From positions 1 through 10,686 of the forward strand of contig CAZNUA010000029.1 in the NCBI GenBank assembly GCA_964576115.1: 10,686 bases of DNA. The letters are read 5' to 3'. How positions within the stretch are numbered: position 1 is the stretch's first letter; every line of letters starts with the position of its first letter. This stretch comes from CAYSYY01 sp964576115 [NCBI: uncultured Gemmatimonadota bacterium] (GTDB taxonomy: Bacteria; Blakebacterota; Blakebacteria; Blakebacterales). Position numbers and translations under genes: made by a program. Positions 1-6,228 of the stretch are shown piece by piece. A model generated the notes under the pieces. It did not search any database and had not been told where the DNA came from. It saw only the letters and a program-made list of their open reading frames with translations.

Positions 1-1046
1 TCGCCGAAGATCCGGAAGCGGGAAAGCTGCACGGGGACCGGCACGTAGCAGAGCAGGGCACCGTCAGGGTCGAAGATCTCGAAATGCATCGTTTCGATCG
101 CGTTCGCCATGCGCTCGGGAATAGTCAGGTCATCCTCGGGCTGTGTCACGAACGTCAGAACCCAGATGCGCCCCGAGCCGTCGATGTCGATACCGTAGGA
201 GACATCGGTCAGATCCGGTTCGGGTTCGACGACTTCCTCGCCCGCGATCTCGGTGGTCACCATCCTCATGCCATGCTGGATGCGATAGGGCAGGGGCCGG
301 TCGATCCGCATGACCAGCTCACCCTGCGGCGAGTATGTGTCGATGCGGTTGTGGTTGTCGAAAGAGAGGTAGATACAATCCCGTCTATCTCGTGCGATAT
401 TACACATGTTGAGTCTGAACTCCATGAATTCATCGCCGTGCCGGTACGATTCGCCGAAGGTCAAAGTCGGATTCCCCTGGGCGTCGAGCAGGCGTGCGAC
501 CTTCATCTCAACCTCTTCCCGGCTCAAGTCGAGACCGACGATGCGGCCGTCTGAAAGCAGACGGAAGATGTGAAAGAAACTCTTGAGAATAACACCCGAC
601 CGGATCTCCCCGGCGGCCGAGAAACTGCTGAGACGGGCATTCTGCACATCGGTGAAGTAGATGTTCCCGGCCCGATCCCGATCGAGGCAGAACCCTCCTC
701 TGAATTCACCCGGACCGGAGCCATCCCGTCCGAAATCGGCAATGAAAGCACCTGCGGCATCGTACTTCCTGATCGCCGGCCGCCGGGCATCGAGGATGAA
801 GATGCTCCCGTCATCGCCGGCAACGGCATCATTCGGGCGGTAGAGCAGGTAGCGGTCGTCTTCGGTGTCGAGATGGCCGATCGTCTTCACATGCTCGATC
901 GCGATACCCGGTTCCTCCCCGTGGGCGGGAGCGAGATTGTGCACGTAACGCACTCCGTCGCGGATCTCGACGGTGAAGGTTTCACCGGAATTCGAACAGG
1001 CGGCAAGGGCGATCACTACACCGAGCCGGACAATCCGATTCGACAT
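1..1046 (-). CDS. Six-bladed beta-propeller lipoprotein, C-terminus beyond left edge
   Basis: Reading leftward from the ATG at 1046-1044, the frame stays open for 348 codons and leaves the window without a stop, so the gene is 3'-partial here. The N-terminus is a lipoprotein signal peptide: MSNR, a short hydrophobic stretch, then lipobox LAAC with Cys17 as the lipidation site, so the protein should be anchored in a membrane outside the cytoplasm. The body has propeller-blade repeats: GSGPGEF at residues 109-115 followed by a DRAGNIYFTD strand pair at 125-134, and further blades of the form 'dG.i.v.D' near 80-86, 226-240 and 288-297. This is the pattern of the NHL-like 6-bladed beta-propeller family (DUF5128-type), usually a binding or scaffolding module of unknown ligand. 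A GGGAGAG ribosome-binding site lies about 8 bases before the ATG. The family call is strong; the specific role is unknown. No partner gene is evident. Confidence 0.85.
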   Translation of the reverse strand, partial: MSNRIVRLGVVIALAACSNSGETFTVEIRDGVRYVHNLAPAHGEEPGIAIEHVKTIGHLDTEDDRYLLYRPNDAVAGDDGSIFILDARRPAIRKYDAAGAFIADFGRDGSGPGEFRGGFCLDRDRAGNIYFTDVQNARLSSFSAAGEIRSGVILKSFFHIFRLLSDGRIVGLDLSREEVEMKVARLLDAQGNPTLTFGESYRHGDEFMEFRLNMCNIARDRRDCIYLSFDNHNRIDTYSPQGELVMRIDRPLPYRIQHGMRMVTTEIAGEEVVEPEPDLTDVSYGIDIDGSGRIWVLTFVTQPEDDLTIPERMANAIETMHFEIFDPDGALLCYVPVPVQLSRFRIFG

Positions 1047-1198
1047 GCGCAGACTCTCCCGTCTGAATACGGATCACGCGTCATACCAGCATGTGTATCT
1101 GGCGTCAGTCTGTTCCGTAAACGAACGTCAGGCCGGAAAGGTCGGTTCATTCTCTCCCGCGAAGGCGATATCTGGTAGGTGAGTCCGGAGGTCCTGCC

Positions 1199-1242
1199 TG
1201 GCAGCGGGGGCAGGATTCGAACCTGCAACCGGTGGATCACAG
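1199..1242 (-). pseudogene. Orphan 3' half of a tRNA gene
   Basis: On the minus strand the sequence contains a perfect T-arm: stem GCAGG (1226-1222), loop TTCGAAT (1221-1215), stem CCTGC (1214-1210). It is followed by a 7-base acceptor strand CCCCGCT (1209-1203), discriminator G (1202) and an encoded CCA (1201-1199). This is exactly the spacing of a tRNA 3' end. Upstream of the T-arm, GGTT could be the variable loop, CCACC an anticodon-stem 3' strand and CTGTGAT (1242-1236) an anticodon loop, but the bases before the loop (CAGTT) do not pair with CCACC. No AGCGGGG acceptor 5' strand and no D-arm occur within about 150 bases. The gene is therefore a fragment. The T-arm and acceptor are secure; the part beyond 1226 and the amino-acid identity are not. 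Such fragments are typical of attachment-site duplications left by tRNA-targeting integrases, though simple decay is possible. Confidence 0.6.
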
Positions 1243-1305
1243 AACTGTTGCCGATTATTGCTCGATGTTTCAAACCCCCAAGATGGAGGTGGTGGTGAAG
1301 ACCGC

Positions 1306-1323
1306 GCCGGCTATGGAGCCGGC
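1306..1323. other. Perfect GC-rich stem-loop
   Basis: GCCGGCT (1306-1312), loop ATGG, AGCCGGC (1317-1323) form a perfect 7-bp stem. It lies about 85 bases past the permease stop on that gene's transcript. It could act as a 3'-end structure or terminator, but no T-run follows on either strand, so an intrinsic terminator is doubtful. Confidence 0.35.
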
Positions 1324-1405
1324 CCAAAACGGACTCAGTGCCGGCCCGGGTTGTCGAGTTTCTCACCCTCTTTGTGGAAGATTCCGCCGACCTTTTCTCG
1401 CTGAC

Positions 1406-3820
1406 TTACTCTTCCTTCAGCACGTGCATGAGATTCACTCGTCTGACACGTAAGGCCGGCAGCGTGGCAGCGCCGGCACTCAGGCTGACGAGAAACAAAG
1501 TGATTGCTGTGTATGTCGGCGCATCCCACGCCTCAACACCGAAGAGAAATCCTGCCAATACACGGGCCACCGCGAGTGCGCCCGAGAATCCCACAGCGAT
1601 ACCGAGCAGCGCCGGCAGCGTGGTTTCACGTACCACCTCCCGAACCAGACGTCCATTCTGAGCGCCGAGGGCCGCTCTGATACTCATTTCTCGTCTCTGC
1701 TTTGAGACAAAGTGGGCGGTGGTGCCGAGTACCCCTACGCAAGCCAGCAATGCAGCGAGTACCCCAAAGAACAGAACCACCATGGTGCGGTAGCGTTCCG
1801 AACCTGTGGAATCTTTGACGAGAGATGACACGGTTCTGGCCTGACTCAGGGGCAAATCCGAATTCACTGCCCAGATGGCTCTTCGCATTAGCGGTAGTAG
1901 TTCTTCAGGAGTGTGTTCTGCTTTGACAACGATGCACATGGTTTGAGCGAAAAGAGGGCCGGCCCTGTATATCATCGATACGGGGGTTTCGGAGAGGTGC
2001 CTCTTCCGAACATTGCCGACGATTCCCACAATCTCGTAAGTCCTTCTGCTCAGTTGGAAGTGCGTTCCAAGGGGTGATCCATCCGGCCAGTACTGGCGTG
2101 CCATCTCTTCATTAATGAGCGCGCCGCGCGGCACACGTGCATCTGCTTCAGTGAGAGTGCGCCCGGCCAGGAGTGGTATCCCCATGGTTTCCAGGTAGCC
2201 CGGAAGCATGAGATGATCCTGGATGTGTGCAGTGATGTGTTCTTCGGAAGGGCTCCGTTCGATCTGGATCTGCGTTCCGGACGCTCTTCCCGGGAAAGGC
2301 AGGCGGTTCACACCGCCAACCTTCCTGACGCCGGGTATGGCCCTGATTCTATCGAGGACCTGGCCGAAAATGTCCTGGATGTTTTCCGGATTCGGCAGCA
2401 TGTGAAAGGGCACGTGTGCCCGCACAGTTACGACGGAATCTGCATTGAATCCGGGATCGACACGGGCGAGGTTCACCAGGCTCCTGGCGAAGAGTCCACT
2501 GGTGATCAGCATGAGGGTGGTCAGGGCCAGTTCCACGACGATCAAACCTCTCTGTACGTATCCCCGGTCTCGATTGCCACTCCGGCTTCCCATGCCCTGA
2601 GCTGAACGCAGAGCCTTTCTCTGTATGAGGAGTGCCGGGATTAATCCGGCCAGACACCCTGTTCCTACCCCGGATAGAATGGAAAACAGGAGCGCGCTGA
2701 AATTCACTCCCACTCCCTCCAATCGAGGGAGAGGCGGGTTCAAAGCGAGAAAGCCCGAGATACCCCACGCAGCGATAATCACTCCCAGTACGCTGCCGAG
2801 AATCCCGATGAACATACTTTCTGTCAGCACCTGCCACACGATCCGTGCTCTTCCCGCCCCCAGAGCCATTCGCGTTGCCATCTCGTGCCTTCGATCCACG
2901 GTTTCGCTCATAAACAAGGCAGCGATATTGGCGCAGGCGATGAGGAGCAGTATACCTGAAGCAACCAGCAGGAGGAGTAGAGACGAACGGTGGCCGCCGG
3001 TAATCTCTTCTTTCGGGTGCGTCAGTCGAAAGGAAAGTTCCTCGCTGGTTTCTTCTCCCCGCACGAAAGTGTCGAGTTCAGACTGAGCCTGCTCGACGGT
3101 AGCGCCCGGTTCGAGACGCCCCATGACCTCGAATGACCAGCCCGCTTCAAGTCCGTCGAATCCGATGGGAATCCAGAGAGCCCTGATTCCCGTATCCAGG
3201 GTCGGATTGAGACGATTGAAAGCCGTGCTCCATACCCGGAAGCCGGGAGGCATGACACCAATAACCTCGAAAGGCTCTTGGTCCAGGGTGATAGTCTTTC
3301 CCAGGATATCGGGATCAGAACCGAACCGGGAGATCCAGAGCGAATGACTGAGGACCGCTACTCTGGCTGCACCAGGTCCCTCTTCTCCATGCTGAAAAGT
3401 ACGACCTATGAAGGGATGAGCACCCAGCATGGGGAACAGAGATGAGCTGACCTCTCCTGCTTCCAGCCTCTCAGGTGTTTCCAGACCCGAGAGAATCATC
3501 GTCCGGTTCTTATTCGCCGCGATATCCCGGAAGGCGTGGGTGTTCTCTCGAAGGGCGAGAAACTCGGGCCAGGTGAGGCCGATCGTGTCCCAGAGCTTCC
3601 CCAAGACTTCATTGCTCTGCCATTGAGGAAATGTTTTCCAGATGGTCACCAGTTCACCCGGTTGCTCATAGGGCATTTTCCTGAGAAGCACCCCGTCCAC
3701 CAGGCTGAACATAATGGTGACGGCTCCAATGCCTAATCCCAGTGTGCCTGCCGCGATTACGGCAAACAGTGGTCTGGAACGGAAGGTTCGAAGGGTGTAT
3801 CGAATGTTTAAAGCGGTCAT
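1406..3820 (-). CDS. Duplicated orphan permease (ADOP), FtsX/MacB-type
   Basis: This is an 804-aa membrane protein with the layout of the ADOP family (acidobacterial duplicated orphan permease): two MacB-type periplasmic domains and two FtsX permease domains in one chain. The N-terminus (LNIRYTLRTFRSRPLF, then LGLGIGAVTIMFSLVDGVLLR) is the classic start of the first MacB-PCD, at about residues 1-270. Three FtsX helices follow at about 285-400 (LLLLLVASGILLLIACANIAALF; RRHEMATRMALGAGR). The second unit begins at about residue 425 (RGLIVVELALTTLMLITSGLFARSLVNL). The C-terminal FtsX domain (RREMSIRAALGAQ ... LPALRVRRVNLMHVLKEE) fills about 690-804. The length is normal and the frame intact. An AAGGA ribosome-binding site lies about a dozen bases before the ATG. 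No ABC ATPase gene is in the window, as is usual for this family. The substrate is unknown; MacB/FtsX relatives work in efflux, lipoprotein handling or mechanotransmission across the inner membrane. Confidence 0.92.
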   Translation of the reverse strand: MTALNIRYTLRTFRSRPLFAVIAAGTLGLGIGAVTIMFSLVDGVLLRKMPYEQPGELVTIWKTFPQWQSNEVLGKLWDTIGLTWPEFLALRENTHAFRDIAANKNRTMILSGLETPERLEAGEVSSSLFPMLGAHPFIGRTFQHGEEGPGAARVAVLSHSLWISRFGSDPDILGKTITLDQEPFEVIGVMPPGFRVWSTAFNRLNPTLDTGIRALWIPIGFDGLEAGWSFEVMGRLEPGATVEQAQSELDTFVRGEETSEELSFRLTHPKEEITGGHRSSLLLLLVASGILLLIACANIAALFMSETVDRRHEMATRMALGAGRARIVWQVLTESMFIGILGSVLGVIIAAWGISGFLALNPPLPRLEGVGVNFSALLFSILSGVGTGCLAGLIPALLIQRKALRSAQGMGSRSGNRDRGYVQRGLIVVELALTTLMLITSGLFARSLVNLARVDPGFNADSVVTVRAHVPFHMLPNPENIQDIFGQVLDRIRAIPGVRKVGGVNRLPFPGRASGTQIQIERSPSEEHITAHIQDHLMLPGYLETMGIPLLAGRTLTEADARVPRGALINEEMARQYWPDGSPLGTHFQLSRRTYEIVGIVGNVRKRHLSETPVSMIYRAGPLFAQTMCIVVKAEHTPEELLPLMRRAIWAVNSDLPLSQARTVSSLVKDSTGSERYRTMVVLFFGVLAALLACVGVLGTTAHFVSKQRREMSIRAALGAQNGRLVREVVRETTLPALLGIAVGFSGALAVARVLAGFLFGVEAWDAPTYTAITLFLVSLSAGAATLPALRVRRVNLMHVLKEE

Positions 3821-4104
3821 TTCACGTGGTTTCCTTACGGATGGAATGTCACGAATACAGTGATTTGATGCTCTTTTCGGCAGGAAGGTTTATCAGCGTC
3901 ATCTTCATTGAATATTCCGGGTGATGGGTCTCATGAACAACCGATCTTCGGTTGGGACCAGCCGGCCGCCTCCGGAACCGACTGCCGTGGCCGAGTCTTC
4001 CTGAACGCACTGATTTCCTCACAGCGCGAGATATGCTCGGGTATCCAGAAAATCGGCGATGACGGCGAAATCCAGCTCTATATCTTAAATAATGTTGCTA
4101 TAAC

Positions 4105-4132
4105 TTGGTAATAATATATAGTTACCTATACT
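4105..4132 (+). promoter_or_regulatory. Sigma-70-like promoter of the abiE operon
   Basis: TTGGTA (4105-4110) and TATACT (4127-4132) are separated by 16 bases in a very AT-rich stretch. Both boxes match the -35 and -10 consensus well (4/6 and 5/6). Transcription would start near 4139, just upstream of the ribosome-binding site at 4140-4144. This supports the ATG at 4151 over the ATG at 4133, which directly abuts the -10 box. Confidence 0.65.
4107..4126. promoter_or_regulatory. Probable AbiEi operator: GGTAA-N10-TTACC inverted repeat
   Basis: A perfect inverted repeat, GGTAA (4107-4111) and TTACC (4122-4126), occupies the spacer between the -35 and -10 boxes, with half-site centres about 15 bases apart. 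AbiEi antitoxins are known to repress their own promoter by binding inverted repeats. A site here would block RNA polymerase directly. The repeat is seen in the sequence; its role is inferred. Confidence 0.5.
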
Positions 4133-4150
4133 ATGAAACAGGAGAATATC

Positions 4151-4747
4151 ATGGATCGAAAACATAGAATACTGGAACTTGTACAACAGATGGGTCTCGT
4201 TCGACCACGGGATGTCGAGTCGGAGGGTATCCCGAGAGAATATCTCTATCGTCTATGGCGGGAGGGAGAACTGGAAAGGGTAGCGCGCGGGCTCTATGCC
4301 CTGCCTGGTAGCCAGAACAATGAATCAATCCTGCTGGCGGAGGTTTCAAAGAGGACTCCCGGTGCAGTCATCTGCCTGCTCTCTGCCCTCCAGTACCATC
4401 ATCTGACGACGCAGATTGCTCATCGAGTATGGATTGCTATTGAGAATAAACGCTGGGAACCGCAGTATGAATACCCCCCCCTGGAGATAATCCGTATGAC
4501 CGGTCACTCGTATACCTTCGGGATCGATGACTATGAGGTGAATCGTGTACCGGTCAGGATCTACCGTCCGTCGAAAACGGTTGCAGATTGCTTCAAATTC
4601 AGGAACAGAGTCGGGCTTGATGTCGCTCTGGAAGCTCTTCGCGAGGTACTGAGAAATCAGGCGGCGACGATGGATGAACTTTGGGAAGCAGCGAAAGTAT
4701 GCCGGGTGTCAAATGTCATGCGACCCTATCTGGAAGCAATTGTGTGA
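4151..4747 (+). CDS. abiEi: AbiEi-family antitoxin / autorepressor, type IV TA system
   Basis: The predicted 198-aa protein starts MDRKHRILEL. The N-terminal winged helix-turn-helix (about residues 1-50) contains GLVRPRDVESEGIPREYLYRL and then RVARGLYALP, the standard AbiEi pattern. The C-terminal AbiEi domain carries ISLLSAL-like and key family stretches: VICLLSALQYHHLTTQ, VWIAIENK, SKTVADCFKFRN, GLDVALEALREV and VMRPYLEAIV. AbiEi represses the operon and counteracts the AbiEii nucleotidyltransferase without binding it. The ATG at 4151 is chosen because AGGAG (4140-4144) sits 6 bases before it; the in-frame ATG at 4133 has no such site and abuts the -10 box. The stop TGA overlaps the toxin's GTG start (GTGA, 4744-4747), so the two are translationally coupled. 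The gene appears intact. Its base composition is more AT-rich than the operon to its right, suggesting acquisition by transfer. Confidence 0.9.
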   Translation: MDRKHRILELVQQMGLVRPRDVESEGIPREYLYRLWREGELERVARGLYALPGSQNNESILLAEVSKRTPGAVICLLSALQYHHLTTQIAHRVWIAIENKRWEPQYEYPPLEIIRMTGHSYTFGIDDYEVNRVPVRIYRPSKTVADCFKFRNRVGLDVALEALREVLRNQAATMDELWEAAKVCRVSNVMRPYLEAIV

Positions 4748-5361
4748 ACAACAAAGGAAAACGGAACATCGGTCATTCCTCCTACGTCGACGATTTCATC
4801 CTGAAAGGTGCCAGCCTGTTCCTGGTCTGGACGGGCAGGCACTACCGCATGACAAGAGATGCGGATCTCCTGGGAATCCGCCCAGCGGATAGCGATCATC
4901 TCGCAGATATATTTAGACAGATCCTCGACGCTCCGGTCCCTCGGTTAATGGCCTATACCAGATATTCCATGGTGGCGGAGAAGCTGGAGGCCATCATTCG
5001 TCTCGGTATGGCAAACAGCCGGATGAAGGATTTCTTCGATGTGTGGGTTCTTTGCGGTTTATTCGATTTCGATGGCGAGACATTGCGCCATGCGTGTCAG
5101 GATACGTTCAATCGACGTAGAAACCGGTTGCCGGCAGAGATGCCGATCGCATTCACGTATGAATTTTTCCAAGACGAACAGAAGCGCATGCAGTGGCAGG
5201 CCTTTATACGAAAGGCAAAACCGGACAATGTATCTGAAGACTTGGAGTCGATTGTGAATGATATTTCAGGATTCTGTAAGCCCATTATCGAAGCAATACA
5301 GCGTGAGGCGTCCTTCCATCGGGTATGGTCCGATGGAGGACCGTGGAGGAAAAGCACCTAA
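4744..5361 (+). CDS. abiEii: AbiEii-family nucleotidyltransferase toxin, internally shortened and probably inactive
   Basis: The family is clear from FILKGASLFLVWTG and RMTRDADLLG (residues 18-44), the nucleotidyltransferase start with the D-x-D pair Asp39/Asp41. Further matches are VAEKLEAIIRLGMANSRMKDFFDVW (77-101; split here as VAEKLEAII and MANSRMKDFFDVW) and the normal C-terminal end with GGPW. Two regions are missing compared with the usual length of about 290-300 aa. The N-terminus jumps from NIG (8-10) to HSSYVDDF, losing about 40-45 residues. Between FRQI (57-60) and LDAPVPRLMAY (61-71) about 60 residues are absent, including the segment that normally holds the VD[IV]GFGD strand with a third conserved acidic residue. 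Both deletions keep the frame. The start is taken as GTG 4744, overlapping the antitoxin stop; an in-frame ATG at 4681 would lie inside abiEi. The stop overlaps the stop of the convergent phzF-like gene. The toxin is probably dead or altered; this reading rests on my memory of the family, not an alignment. Confidence 0.8.
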   Translation: MNNKGKRNIGHSSYVDDFILKGASLFLVWTGRHYRMTRDADLLGIRPADSDHLADIFRQILDAPVPRLMAYTRYSMVAEKLEAIIRLGMANSRMKDFFDVWVLCGLFDFDGETLRHACQDTFNRRRNRLPAEMPIAFTYEFFQDEQKRMQWQAFIRKAKPDNVSEDLESIVNDISGFCKPIIEAIQREASFHRVWSDGGPWRKST

Positions 5362-6218
5362 ATCAGCGTCGCCTCCGAAAGGGTGGCGTGCATCACCGTC
5401 ACAGCCTCGCCGCCCAGGACCACCCGGTCGCCGTCCAGGCGCACCCGCACGATCCCGCCGCGTTCGGAGACCTGATGGCCGACCAGCTCGGTCCTGCCGA
5501 GCTTTTCGGCCCAGTAGGGGGCCAGCGTGCAGTGGGCGGCGCCGGTAACCGGATCCTCGTCGATTCCCAGGGCGGGGGCGAAGAAGCGGCTGACGAAGTC
5601 GATCTCGGGATAGTTACCCTCTGCGGCATCAGCCTCGGCAGCGGCACCGGAAGCACCGCTCCCGGCTTCATCGGCTGCCGCCGTGACGATCACCCCTCCG
5701 CCGGTGATGGCCGAAAGCCAGGTGCAGTCGGGTTTGAGGTTTCGCACGGTGTCGGCCGAAGCGAGTTCGACCAGAAGGCAGCACCGGGAACGGCCGATGA
5801 ACTCGGGGGTCACCCCCTGGGCTTCGACCAGGTCGGGAGCGACTGCGGTTACGACCGCCGGATCGGCGGGGAAGTTCATCTCGATCAGCTCGCCGGCCCG
5901 GCGGGCGGTCAGCTGGCCGCTGCGGGTGTGGAAACGGGCTTCGGCATCGGGGGGGACCAGGCCCTTTTCCCAGAGCACGTGGGCGCTGGCCAGGGTGGCG
6001 TGACCGCACAGATCCACTTCGACCGTCGGGGTGAACCAGCGCAGATCGAAACCGTCCTCGCGCTCGAGCAGGAAAGCGGTCTCGGAGAGGTTCATCTCCC
6101 GGGCAAAGAGCTGCATCCATTCATCGGCGCGGGGCTCGGGCAGCAGGCAGACCGCGGCGGGATTGCCGGTGAAGGGACGGGAGGTGAAGGCGTCTACCAC
6201 GGTCAGAGAGAGAGCCAT
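5358..6218 (-). CDS. PhzF-family isomerase/epimerase-like protein
   Basis: This 286-aa protein has the two-domain PhzF (diaminopimelate-epimerase-like) fold. The start is typical: VVDAFTSRPFTGNPAAVCLL (2nd strand and GNP loop, about residues 7-26). Glu46 in MNLSETAFL matches the catalytic Glu45 of PhzF, His73 in DLCGHATLASAH matches its His74, and Asp222 in GIDEDPVTGAAH (218-229) matches the conserved EDP-TG motif. Length is near the family norm, but residues about 181-202 are an Ala/Gly/Glu-rich linker (SGASGAAAEADAAEG) not usual in the family. Family members isomerise or epimerise small acids; few have known substrates and most are not in phenazine pathways. It is the last gene of the minus-strand block: its ATG is 10 bases after the kbl-like stop, with GGAG 4 bases upstream, so co-transcription is very likely. 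That makes it a candidate tailoring step for the product of that block. The substrate is unknown. Confidence 0.88.
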   Translation of the reverse strand: MALSLTVVDAFTSRPFTGNPAAVCLLPEPRADEWMQLFAREMNLSETAFLLEREDGFDLRWFTPTVEVDLCGHATLASAHVLWEKGLVPPDAEARFHTRSGQLTARRAGELIEMNFPADPAVVTAVAPDLVEAQGVTPEFIGRSRCCLLVELASADTVRNLKPDCTWLSAITGGGVIVTAAADEAGSGASGAAAEADAAEGNYPEIDFVSRFFAPALGIDEDPVTGAAHCTLAPYWAEKLGRTELVGHQVSERGGIVRVRLDGDRVVLGGEAVTVMHATLSEATLI

Positions 6219-6228
6219 GATTCTCCGC

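Larger units (their letters stand above)
1047..1405. other. Intergenic region with tRNA remnant and hairpin, no gene
   Basis: This 359-base stretch separates the permease stop from the propeller lipoprotein start. Both flanking genes are on the minus strand. It holds the orphan tRNA 3' end and a GC-rich stem-loop, which are listed separately. An imperfect palindrome, GTTCCGTAAACGAAC, sits at 1112-1126, upstream of the lipoprotein gene. It could be a regulator site, but nothing else supports that. Frames are open on both strands, but their predicted peptides show no family features, and one of them is simply a translation of the tRNA piece. I see no convincing promoter. Confidence 0.6.
3821..4150. 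other. Divergent intergenic region upstream of permease and abiE genes
   Basis: About 330 bases separate the divergently transcribed permease and antitoxin genes. The right end carries the toxin-antitoxin promoter and operator, listed separately. A perfect 7-bp hairpin (CAACCGA, loop TCT, TCGGTTG) lies at 3938-3954 with no T-run. A minus-strand stretch around 4012-4080 reads like protein (LDFAVIADFLDTRAY) but hits a stop soon after. It may be a decayed gene end or chance. I see no clear promoter for the permease. Confidence 0.5.

Noticed and set aside
84-1182. Plus-strand frames across the left 1.1 kb
   Set aside because: They are antisense shadows of the beta-propeller lipoprotein, whose signal peptide, lipobox and repeats are clear on the minus strand.
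1199-1340. A complete tRNA, including a selenocysteine tRNA with UCA in the CTTCACC loop near 1293-1299
   Set aside because: The acceptor strand after the T-arm fits the ordinary 7/5 layout, not the 8/5 Sec layout. No complementary 5' acceptor is present, position 37 would be C, and the spacing is far too long.
1016-1366. Minus-strand 116-codon frame overlapping the lipoprotein start
   Set aside because: Its peptide LQVRILPPLP is a translation of the tRNA T-arm and acceptor, a well-known false protein signature. The rest has no family features.
3908-4111. Small plus-strand frame of 67 codons in the divergent intergenic region
   Set aside because: It has no ribosome-binding site or recognisable features, and it ends inside the abiE promoter. 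A minus-strand protein-like stretch in the same place is also broken by a stop.
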